Source: an uncultured Sphingobacteriales bacterium
GTDB lineage: Bacteria > Bacteroidota > Bacteroidia > Chitinophagales > Chitinophagaceae
Assembly (NCBI GenBank): GCA_937991535.1
Contig: CALKHN010000051.1
Span: 62,001-126,000 of the forward strand
Length of the DNA stretch: 64,000 nucleotides
Reading direction: 5' to 3'
Shown here: positions 42,059 to 50,004 of the stretch, in pieces
Layout: each line of letters opens with the position of its first letter
How positions within the stretch are numbered: the first letter of the stretch is position 1
The notes under the pieces: model-generated
What the model was told of the DNA's origin: nothing
What the model saw: only the letters and a program-made list of their open reading frames with translations
Databases searched by the model: none
Position numbers and translations under genes: made by a program

Positions 42059-43378
42059 ATGAGAAAATGGGTTCTGGTACATTTAGTATGGTTGATCTTT
42101 ATTTCCTTACATTCAACAGCACAGCAACAATCTGATTCAATATTACAGAATGCTACTCTGCAAAATTGCATAGCCTATGCTGTGGAAAAGCAGGCTGTTG
42201 TGCGGCAGGCTCAAATAGATGAAGTCATTACGGAAGAAGCCATTAAAAGTAAACTCTCAGAATGGTTTCCGCAGGTTAATTTCAATTATACTTTTCAGCA
42301 CAACTTTAAGGTGCAAACCAGTGTTATTGGCGGTAACCCTGTTAAGCTGGGTGTTGATAATACTTCGGGATTGTTGTTTACCCTTAACCAGCCTATTTTT
42401 AACAGGGATGTGCTGTTGGCAAGCCGTACCCGTTCCGATGTTCGCCTCCAGGCCAAACAAAATACGGAAAGCGTTAAAATTGATGTGACAGCCAACGTTT
42501 CAAAAGCGTTTTATGATGTACTTACAACGGAGCAGCAGATCAAAGTGTCTGACGAAAATGTCTTTCGCCTCGAACGCAGCTATAAAGACGCGTACAACCA
42601 GTACCAGGCAGGTATAACCGATAAAACAGATTATAAACGGGCGGCTATTGCACTTAATAATACAAAGGCGGCGAAAAAAAGTTATGAGGTATTATTAAAG
42701 GCCCGGATAGAAAACCTGAAAGCACAGATGAACTATCCTGTAAATGCGTCCCTGCAAATAGTGTACGACAGCACCCAGATGGAAAAAGAAATATTGCTGG
42801 ATACCACACAAGCGCCCGATTACACGAAGCGCATTGAGTACCAGTTACTGATTACGCAGCAAAAATTGCAGGAAGCGAATGTGCAATACAATAAATGGAG
42901 TTTTTTGCCCCAACTCTCGGCAAACGGCGCGTACAATCTTAATTACCTCAACAATGATTTTAATAAATTATACAATCAATCCTATCCTGCTTCTTACGCA
43001 GGACTAACGCTTTCTTTTCCCATATTCCAGGGCGGTAAGCGAAAGTATGAGATCAGGCAGGCACAATGGCAGTTGCGACGAACAAATCTCGACATCGTGA
43101 ACCTTCGCAATGCGGTAAATGCGGAATACAATGGTGCTTTGGCCAATTATAAGAGCAATTATGCCAGTTATATAGCAATAAAGGAGAACCTGCTACTGGC
43201 AAGGGAAGTGTATGATATCATTCAATTGCAATACAAATCGGGTATTAAAACCTACTTAGAAGTGATTACATCGGAAACGGATCTGCGTTCGGCACAGATC
43301 AATTACTATAATGCTTTGTATGAATTACTGGCAAGTAAAATTGATGTGCAGAAAGCGCTGGGGGAGGTGAGGTATTAA
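42059..43378 (+). CDS. TolC-family outer membrane efflux protein
   Basis: A 439-residue outer-membrane factor forming the exit duct of a tripartite pump. The signal peptide ends near residue 21 (FISLHSTAQ). Two outer-membrane efflux repeats of alternating coiled coil and strand follow, for example ATLQNCIAYAVEKQAVVRQA, then LTLSFPIFQGGKRKYEIRQA in the second half, and RSAQINYYNALYELLASKIDV at the end. It is the first gene of the tolC-adaptor-pump operon. The 190-bp stretch to the adaptor gene shows only drifted spacer repeats. Confidence 0.93.
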   Translation: MRKWVLVHLVWLIFISLHSTAQQQSDSILQNATLQNCIAYAVEKQAVVRQAQIDEVITEEAIKSKLSEWFPQVNFNYTFQHNFKVQTSVIGGNPVKLGVDNTSGLLFTLNQPIFNRDVLLASRTRSDVRLQAKQNTESVKIDVTANVSKAFYDVLTTEQQIKVSDENVFRLERSYKDAYNQYQAGITDKTDYKRAAIALNNTKAAKKSYEVLLKARIENLKAQMNYPVNASLQIVYDSTQMEKEILLDTTQAPDYTKRIEYQLLITQQKLQEANVQYNKWSFLPQLSANGAYNLNYLNNDFNKLYNQSYPASYAGLTLSFPIFQGGKRKYEIRQAQWQLRRTNLDIVNLRNAVNAEYNGALANYKSNYASYIAIKENLLLAREVYDIIQLQYKSGIKTYLEVITSETDLRSAQINYYNALYELLASKIDVQKALGEVRY

Positions 43379-43568
43379 TGTGGAAATGTGGAATGGGTAA
43401 CCTGTTAAGACTGAGGGCTGCATTGATGCCTGGCAGCCTTCACAGGTTTTGAAGGGTACGGATTTCGAATTTTAAAATTAGGGCTTTTCATTTTTTAGTT
43501 CTTGTTATTGGGTTCCTGGTTCTTTTTAATTGTTAATATGATTTTCGAAAATATAATTTGATAGTTCA

Positions 43569-44687
43569 ATGATATATAAATCAATTGCAGCATATACAGC
43601 AGCAGGTATTTCATTATTAATGATGTCGTGCGGCGCCGGGCAGCAACAGCAGCAGGGCGCTCCGCCTGCAGTACCCGTAACCGTTACTGAGGTAAAAACC
43701 AGTAATGCTGTTTTTTACGATGAATACCCTGGTATTGTAACGGCACTTAACCAGATCGAATTGCGTCCGCAGGTGAGTGGTTATATCACCGGCATTTATT
43801 TTAAAGACGGCGACAGGGTTAGGAAAGGACAAAAGTTATATTCAATAGATCAGCAGGTATACAGTGCCAACGTGCAGCAGGCGCAGGCCAATTTGCAGGT
43901 GCAGGAAACCAATTTGCTGAAAGCTCAGAAAGATGCGGACCGTTACCATGAACTGGATAAGCACGATGCTATAGCCAAACAACAGGTAGACTATGCCGAC
44001 GCCGCGCTGGAAGCTGCAAAGAAACAGGTAGAAGCAGCCCGGGCAAATGTAAATGCCGTGCAGTCGAATGTGCATTTTGCCAGTATATCAGCGCCATTCG
44101 ATGGCACCATTGGTATTTCGCAGGTAAAAAAAGGTACCTCGGTAGTGGCGGGGCAAAGCATTTTGAATGTAGTGTCTACCGACAATCCCATTGCTGTAGA
44201 TTTCACCATTGATCAGAAAGAGATATACCGCTTTACCCAATTACAACAGGGAAAAAAAGATCCCAAAGACTCTACTTTTACGATTGCTTTTGGAAAAAAT
44301 ATATATCCCCATAACGGAAGCATCAGTTTTATTGACAGGGCTGTAGACGCACAAACGGGTACCATTAAGGTGCGGCTGGTTTTTCCCAATGATAAAAAAT
44401 TATTAAAAGCCGGCATGAGCGCTACAGTTAAAGTATTGAACAGCTCCGCTGAACAATCGGTACTGATACCTTATAAGGCGGTAACAGAACAATTGGGCGA
44501 ATACTTTGTATACGTGCTGGGCGACAGCAATAAAGTATCGCAACGTAAACTTGACCTGAGCAGGCAGATAGGTGCGGATGTAATAGTAAAAGATGGTTTA
44601 AAGGAAGGTGAAAAAATTGTGGTGCAGGGTGTACAAAACCTGAGAGAAGGAGCGGTAGTAACCATACCCGCTCTGGGCCAACAGTAG
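43569..44687 (+). CDS. RND efflux periplasmic adaptor (membrane fusion) lipoprotein
   Basis: A 372-residue membrane fusion protein. The N-terminus is a lipoprotein signal (GISLLMMSCGAG, Cys about residue 21). Order of domains: beta barrel strand, lipoyl half-motif (VSGYITGIYFKDGDRVRKGQ), alpha-helical hairpin (about 90-165), second lipoyl half (SISAPFDGTIGISQVKKG), beta-barrel and membrane-proximal domains (QSVLIPYKAVTEQLGEYFVY). It links the inner-membrane pump to TolC. The pump gene starts 67 bp downstream. Confidence 0.94.
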   Translation: MIYKSIAAYTAAGISLLMMSCGAGQQQQQGAPPAVPVTVTEVKTSNAVFYDEYPGIVTALNQIELRPQVSGYITGIYFKDGDRVRKGQKLYSIDQQVYSANVQQAQANLQVQETNLLKAQKDADRYHELDKHDAIAKQQVDYADAALEAAKKQVEAARANVNAVQSNVHFASISAPFDGTIGISQVKKGTSVVAGQSILNVVSTDNPIAVDFTIDQKEIYRFTQLQQGKKDPKDSTFTIAFGKNIYPHNGSISFIDRAVDAQTGTIKVRLVFPNDKKLLKAGMSATVKVLNSSAEQSVLIPYKAVTEQLGEYFVYVLGDSNKVSQRKLDLSRQIGADVIVKDGLKEGEKIVVQGVQNLREGAVVTIPALGQQ

Positions 44688-44754
44688 GTTATTTTGATGG
44701 TTGGCTGCCAGCGCATTGCTAACGGCTGATACCTCACATTTTTATTAGCACAAC

Positions 44755-47700
44755 ATGATAGCAGAAACTTTTATAAAAAGGCCGGTAACGGCAATCGTAA
44801 TATCCATTGTAATTGTACTGGTTGGTCTTATTTCCATGATCAATCTTCCCATTGCGCAATACCCGGATATCTCTCCGCCAACGGTATCCATATCCGGCAA
44901 TTTTACCGGCGCTGATGCTAAAACCGTTGAGCAAACCACAACAACCGCCATTGAAACGCAGGTAAACGGAACGCCGGGCATGACCTATATGTCCAGCAAC
45001 AGCACCAGCAGCGGACAAAGCAGCATTACTGTAAACTTTGAAGTAGGTACCAATATTGACATTGCTACCCTTGATGTGCAGAACAGGGTGAGCGTGGCAG
45101 AGCCATCTTTACCGGATGCCGTAAAGCGCTTGGGCATTACCGTTCGTAAACGCAACCCCAGCATTATGATGGTGCTGGGCTTCTACTCGCCCAATGGAAC
45201 CCATGATGCCACATTCATTGGCAATTATGTGAATATTTATGTTAAGGACGCATTGTCGAGGGTAAAAGGGGTGGGTGATATTTTTGCGCCGGCCGATAAT
45301 TTCAGCATGCGCATATGGCTGAATCCCGAAAAGCTGGCCGCGCTTGGCATGACGCCCGCTGAAGTGAATGCGGCCTTACAGGAACAAAATATACAGGTGG
45401 CTGCCGGAACTGTGGGGGGCAATCCCCAGCCCGGATTACAAACCTTTGAATACAGTGTATTGACCAATAGCCGCATCAACACACAGGAACAATTTGAAAA
45501 TATAATTGTGCGCAGCCGTCCTTCTGATGGTAGCATTGTTTATCTTAAAGATGTGGCACGCGTTGAGCTGGGTAAATTCGACTATACTACCAATGCTTTT
45601 GTAAATGGTAATCCGGCAGCGTTTTTATTGGTATACCAGGCCCCGGGGGCCAATGCGCTTGATACCTACGAGGGTATCACAAAAGCGCTGACAGATATGA
45701 AGCAATCCTTTCCAAAGGATATTGATTATCTGATGCCGTTTGAAACGGCTTCCGTCGTCCAGGTGTCTATAAAAGAAGTACTGCATACCCTGGTGGAAGC
45801 CCTGTTACTGGTGGTGCTGGTGGTATTCTTATTTCTTCAAAACTGGCGTGCAACACTCATACCCGTATTGGCCATACCGGTTTCCCTCATTGGCACTTTT
45901 ATTTTATTCGCGCCATTGGGCTTCACCATTAATACACTTACCTTATTCGCTTTTGTGCTGGCCATCGGAATTGTGGTAGACGATGCCATTGTGGTGGTGG
46001 AAGCCGTGCAGCACAATATTGACTATGAAAAGATGTCGCCCAAAGAGGCCACCCGTAAAGCGATGAAAGATATTTCGGCGCCCGTAATTGCCATTGCGCT
46101 GATCCTGGCTGCCGTATTTGTTCCTGTGGGTTTTATACCCGGAATCGTAGGTCGTTTGTACCAGCAGTTTGCCATTACCATTGCCGTTTCTGTGCTCATT
46201 TCCGCTTTTGTTGCATTGTCGCTTACTCCCGCTCTTTGTTCCATTATGCTTAAACCATCAAAGGGTGAGGAAGAAAAAAAGAACTGGCTTGAACGGTTTT
46301 TTGCCGGATTCAACAGGGGATTTAACCGTTTAACGAATGGTTATACCAAAGGAGTAGGAAGATGGATACGGCATACACCGTATGTTCTGATCATGCTGGT
46401 GGTATTGTTCGTGGGCTTGTTCTTTCTATTTAAAAATAAGCCGTCAGGGTTTATTCCTACGGAAGACGAAGGTCGCCTGTTTGTTACGTATGAAATGCCG
46501 GAGGCTACATCAACCACCCGCAATATTGCCATGTTAAAGGAACTCAGTACCATTATAAGGTCGTTGCCTGAAGTAAAAGTAGCAGGTGGTTTGGCCGGTT
46601 TAAATATCGTGAGCTTTTCCAGCAAATCCAATGCGGGTACCATATTTGTATCGCTGCACCCCTGGGACGACAGGAAAGGCAAAGCGCACCATGTGCAAAG
46701 CGTTATTGCAAAAATACGGGCTGCTACCGCGCACATCAAAGAAGCCAGGGTTATACCGATTGCTCCGCCTGCAATACCGGGTTTGGGTGCAACCTCGGGG
46801 TTTACATTTCAGTTACAGCAAACCAGCAGTACCGATGATATTCAGCAGTTTGAGAAAGTGGCCCGGGATTTTTTAGGCAAGCTGTATCAGCGGCCCGAAA
46901 TTGGTGCGGCTTTCACTTTCTTCAACGCCCGAACACCCAGCTACCAGGTTGATGTAGACCGGGAAAAGGCCAAGAAATTAGGCATACAGGTTTCAGATAT
47001 CTATACAACACTTTCTACATATTTGGGAAGCAGCTATGTGAACGATTTTAATTTATATGGAAGGAACTTTCGCGTGATGCTGCAGGCAGACAGTTCATTC
47101 AGAGGCTCATTGCACAATATTGAAAAATATTATGTACGCAACAGCCAGGGGGGAATGGTACCGCTTGGTTCGCTCATTACTACAAAAGTAATTGAAGCTC
47201 CCGCTGTTATTTCGCACTACAATATCTATCGTTCTGTTGAAATCAACGGCACACCAAAAGACGGGTACAGCAGCGGGCAGGCCATCACAGCTTTAACGGA
47301 AGTAGCAAAAACTTTACCCGCAGGTTACAGCTATCAATTTTCAGGGATGAGCCGCGAAGAAATAACCGCGGGAAATCAGCAGATGGTCATTTTTGCCATT
47401 TCCATCATATTTGTGTTTTTATTCTTAGCAGCACTGTATGAAAGCTGGTCGGTGCCGTTTTCGGTATTGTTTGCTGTGCCTATTGGTGCATTCGGCTCCA
47501 TACTCACGCTTACCTTTATTCCCAGCCTGTCAAACAATATATATGCCCAGATCGGGCTGATCACATTGATCGGGCTGGCGGCTAAAAACGCCATTCTTAT
47601 AGTTGAGTTTGCTAAAGAAAGGGTAGACAAGGGTATTGATATCGTGCATGCCACTTTGCAGGCGGTTCGGTTGCGGTTACGCCCCATCGTTATGACATCG

Positions 47701-47949
47701 CTTGCCTTTATTCTGGGGGTTCTGCCCCTTGCTTTTGCCAGCGGGGCGGCGGCGGAAAGCCGTAAAACCATTGGCTGGACGGTTTTTGGGGGGATGCTGG
47801 CTGCCACTACACTGGCCATATTTGTAGTGCCTGTATTGTTTGCACTTATTACGAGACTTGCGTACGGAAAAAAATTGAAGCAGCTCCAGGAACAATCCAA
47901 ACAGGAAGAAGCCATAGATCAGGCCATAATTGACGGAAGAATAGGATAG
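44755..47949 (+). CDS. RND efflux pump permease, HAE-1 (AcrB/MexB-like)
   Basis: A 1064-residue inner-membrane proton/drug antiporter. It opens with the family consensus MIAETFIKRPVTAIVISIVI and GLISMINLPIAQYPDISPPT. Twelve TM helices and two large periplasmic loops are evident. The proton-relay pair is seen in AIGIVVDDAIVVVEAVQHN (TM4), and a lysine-bearing TM10 segment is in LIGLAAKNAILIVEFAKER. Family and length indicate a multidrug or solvent exporter. No regulator gene is adjacent. A terminator follows 20 bp after the stop. Confidence 0.96.
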   Translation: MIAETFIKRPVTAIVISIVIVLVGLISMINLPIAQYPDISPPTVSISGNFTGADAKTVEQTTTTAIETQVNGTPGMTYMSSNSTSSGQSSITVNFEVGTNIDIATLDVQNRVSVAEPSLPDAVKRLGITVRKRNPSIMMVLGFYSPNGTHDATFIGNYVNIYVKDALSRVKGVGDIFAPADNFSMRIWLNPEKLAALGMTPAEVNAALQEQNIQVAAGTVGGNPQPGLQTFEYSVLTNSRINTQEQFENIIVRSRPSDGSIVYLKDVARVELGKFDYTTNAFVNGNPAAFLLVYQAPGANALDTYEGITKALTDMKQSFPKDIDYLMPFETASVVQVSIKEVLHTLVEALLLVVLVVFLFLQNWRATLIPVLAIPVSLIGTFILFAPLGFTINTLTLFAFVLAIGIVVDDAIVVVEAVQHNIDYEKMSPKEATRKAMKDISAPVIAIALILAAVFVPVGFIPGIVGRLYQQFAITIAVSVLISAFVALSLTPALCSIMLKPSKGEEEKKNWLERFFAGFNRGFNRLTNGYTKGVGRWIRHTPYVLIMLVVLFVGLFFLFKNKPSGFIPTEDEGRLFVTYEMPEATSTTRNIAMLKELSTIIRSLPEVKVAGGLAGLNIVSFSSKSNAGTIFVSLHPWDDRKGKAHHVQSVIAKIRAATAHIKEARVIPIAPPAIPGLGATSGFTFQLQQTSSTDDIQQFEKVARDFLGKLYQRPEIGAAFTFFNARTPSYQVDVDREKAKKLGIQVSDIYTTLSTYLGSSYVNDFNLYGRNFRVMLQADSSFRGSLHNIEKYYVRNSQGGMVPLGSLITTKVIEAPAVISHYNIYRSVEINGTPKDGYSSGQAITALTEVAKTLPAGYSYQFSGMSREEITAGNQQMVIFAISIIFVFLFLAALYESWSVPFSVLFAVPIGAFGSILTLTFIPSLSNNIYAQIGLITLIGLAAKNAILIVEFAKERVDKGIDIVHATLQAVRLRLRPIVMTSLAFILGVLPLAFASGAAAESRKTIGWTVFGGMLAATTLAIFVVPVLFALITRLAYGKKLKQLQEQSKQEEAIDQAIIDGRIG

Positions 47950-47968
47950 CGCTCACAACTGTTTTATG

Positions 47969-48015
47969 CAAAAGCCATCCTCCGCGGTGGCTTTTGTTAC
48001 TTTTTCCGCAAAAAG
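47969..48015 (+). terminator. Terminator after the RND operon
   Basis: Arms CAAAAGCCA and TGGCTTTTG (47969-47996) form a 9-bp stem with a 10-nt loop, followed by TTACTTTTT. A second small hairpin (CTTTTTCCGCAAAAAG) overlaps the end. The RND operon and the beta-lactamase-like gene converge here, so it may serve both. Confidence 0.75.
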
Positions 48016-48151
48016 TAGCAAAGAAAAATAGTCTGATACCATATATTGTTTTGAGGTTAATAGTCTTCATTTTGAAATGAACAATCAATTCCCGGTTAAC
48101 TTTTGAAAAGTCTATATCTATGATTCCGACCCATGCGCCTGGTCCAATAAA

Positions 48152-49021
48152 TTACTTACCATTATAATATTCCCACAGGAGCACTGATATTTTTTTCGTC
48201 ATGATCCATGCTTCATTGTTTTCATTCCAGCTTTGGTCTTTATTGTTTTTGGTGAATATGCTGAAGATATAAGGATTCTTTTTTCCGTTTACATACATCA
48301 CTTCATTACGGCTGCCGTTTACAGCTCCGGTTTTATCGGCTGCGAACACACCGGCGGGTATCTGCGACAGCGCCTGCTCGTCCCAGTATTGCCGGCCCAG
48401 TATGCGAAGCATTCTATCGCTTGCAGCTTTGCTGAATATTTCCCCGCGAACGATCCTTTCCATAATGCCGGCTATCTCGCGCGGTGAAGATTGTCCCCAG
48501 CCATAGATGCGCCTGTTTTCTTCCCTGCCTGGTGTTCGGCTGTTTACCCTTGTGGAAGTGTAGCCTAAGCTGTCTACAATTTCGTTGATCCTTGTACCGG
48601 AACCTGCAAGTGCCTGCAGCCACAGGCTGGCGCAGTTGTCGCTGATGGTGATCATCAGCATCATTACCTTGCTCAGTTCAATGGTGGCACTGTCTTTAAA
48701 GCGCGAAAGGATATCATCGCCTTCATCGTAAAAAAGCGAATCCCTGTACATCAGCCGCTGGTGATAGTTCAGTTCACCCGTTTCTATTTTTTGCATGATG
48801 CCCAGCAGGATGGGGATCTTTACAATACTTGCGGTGGGAAATATGGTGTCGGCATTGAAGGATGCCACTTTGTTGTGTTTCAGGTCGTGCACATATATAC
48901 CTGCAACGCCATTGAAACCGCTAACAGCTTCGGCTATGCGGGTTTGTAATTTTTTGTCAATTTGCTGCGCATGCGCAGAACAAATGCATACGGCGAGTAA
49001 AATGGAGGCGGTAATTCTCAT
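48152..49021 (-). CDS. Class A beta-lactamase-like serine hydrolase
   Basis: A 289-residue periplasmic protein with signal peptide (cleavage after CSAHAQ, about residue 19). It has the serine beta-lactamase motifs S65-I-V-K68 (PTASIVKIP), S127-D-N129 (ISDNCASLW) and K230-T-G232 (DKTGAVNGSRNEV). The omega-loop motif E-x-x-L-N of true class A enzymes is not evident; the region reads GREENRRIYGWGQSS. It may be a beta-lactamase-related hydrolase or a divergent penicillinase. The gene is convergent with the efflux operon, and no regulator is nearby. Confidence 0.85.
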   Translation of the reverse strand: MRITASILLAVCICSAHAQQIDKKLQTRIAEAVSGFNGVAGIYVHDLKHNKVASFNADTIFPTASIVKIPILLGIMQKIETGELNYHQRLMYRDSLFYDEGDDILSRFKDSATIELSKVMMLMITISDNCASLWLQALAGSGTRINEIVDSLGYTSTRVNSRTPGREENRRIYGWGQSSPREIAGIMERIVRGEIFSKAASDRMLRILGRQYWDEQALSQIPAGVFAADKTGAVNGSRNEVMYVNGKKNPYIFSIFTKNNKDQSWNENNEAWIMTKKISVLLWEYYNGK

Positions 49022-49080
49022 ACAATGAATGTAATGATTTTATATAAAAATCCGAAGTTAGGAATTCCGAAATCCGGAGA

Positions 49081-49120
49081 TGCGGTCGGTACCCGACAAA
49101 GGAGAGTCAGACCGCATCTG
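49081..49120 (+). repeat. 40-bp hairpin element, copy 2
   Basis: Sequence starting TGCGGTCGGTACCCGACA, matching copy 1 at 38576-38615 at 34 of 40 positions. Arms TGCGGTC and GACCGCA pair perfectly here. It lies about 60 bp upstream of the beta-lactamase-like gene start, outside the flanking repeats of the restriction island. Confidence 0.7.
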
Positions 49121-49211
49121 GAAAACAATAAGAATGAAAATATAGATACCCTATTCTGTTAATGCGTTTATAAAAGGACTGTCCTTGCGATCCGCCGCGG
49201 CGGAGAAGCCT

Positions 49212-49525
49212 CGCGCCGGGGCCTGCATCCAGGCAATAAGCATAGCTACGCGACCCCGGCGCTAAGGTTTTATACTCTAAATCTGGTAAAGCAACAATAG
49301 TTCAAACTGCTTGCATATACTTATCAGGGATAAATGGCTGAAGCCACAGTTGTACAAAAGCTAAATCAGGGCATGTGCACGGATGTGTTGTATCCTCATC
49401 CGTGCTTGAACTTTTTGTTACTTTTTCTTTCAAGAGAAAAAGTAAAAAGAAAAGACAAAAAGCAAATAAAATGAAACTCCTTTTTCTGTATCATTTGGCA
49501 ACCCGGACACTGAAAAAATATGTAT
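49212..49525 (+). repeat. 314-bp island-flanking direct repeat, left copy 1
   Basis: Starts with CGCGCCGGGGCCTGCATC and includes an imperfect fold-back in which GCGCCGGGG (49213) pairs with CCCCGGCGC, then a conserved stretch, then a hairpin at 49418-49445 (TTACTTTTTCT / AGAAAAAGTAA, 11-bp stem). The next copy begins exactly 314 bp later. A partial palindrome (GATCCGCCGCGGCGGA) lies just before it. The 60-77-codon frames inside are products of the repeat and are not called as genes. Confidence 0.92.
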
Positions 49526-49839
49526 CGCGCCGGCGCCTGCATTCGAGCAATAAGCATAGCTATGCGACCCCGGCGCTAAAGTTTTATACTCTAAATCCGG
49601 TAAAGTAACAATAGTTCAAACTGTTTGCATGTACTTATCAGGGATAAATGGCTGAAGCCACAGTTGTACAAAAGCTAAATCAGGGCATGTGCACGGATGT
49701 GTTGTATCCTCATCCGTGCTTGAACTTTTTGTTACTTTTTCTTTCAAGAGAAAAAGTAAAAAGAAAAGACAAAAAGCAAATAAAACGAAACTCCTTTTTC
49801 TGTATCATTTGGCAACCCGGACACTGAAAAAATAGGTGT
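49526..49839 (+). repeat. 314-bp island-flanking direct repeat, left copy 2
   Basis: Tandem second copy, differing from copy 1 by about a dozen substitutions. The perfect 12-base palindrome GCATAGCTATGC lies near its start. It ends where a third, truncated copy begins at 49840. Confidence 0.92.
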
Positions 49840-49898
49840 CGCGCCGGGGCCTGCATTCAGGAAATAAGCATAGCTATGCGGCCCTGCCGCTACGATTG
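49840..49898 (+). repeat. Truncated left copy 3 of the 314-bp repeat
   Basis: Only the first ~55 bases, covering the GC-rich fold-back, are present. Similarity then ends, 106 bp before hsdR. The remaining spacer to 50004 shows no gene and presumably holds the hsdR promoter. Confidence 0.8.
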
Positions 49899-50004
49899 TT
49901 GGCTGCAGTTCCGATTGACAGAACACAATTGAGCAATAAAATGTATTTTCAACTTTTGTATCTTACATCGCCCGCCACCCAACCCAAACACATGGAGAAC
50001 AAAA

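Noticed and set aside
49212..49265. Integron attC-like recombination site
   Set aside because: The GC-rich fold-back looks similar in outline, but the GTTRRRY/RYYYAAC core sites are absent and no integron integrase is seen.
49375..49608. 77-codon rightward frame, and the similar frame at 56089-56361
   Set aside because: Both lie entirely in the 314-bp repeat, are lysine/arginine-rich translations of a hairpin and fold-back, and differ where the repeat changes. They are repeat products, not genes.
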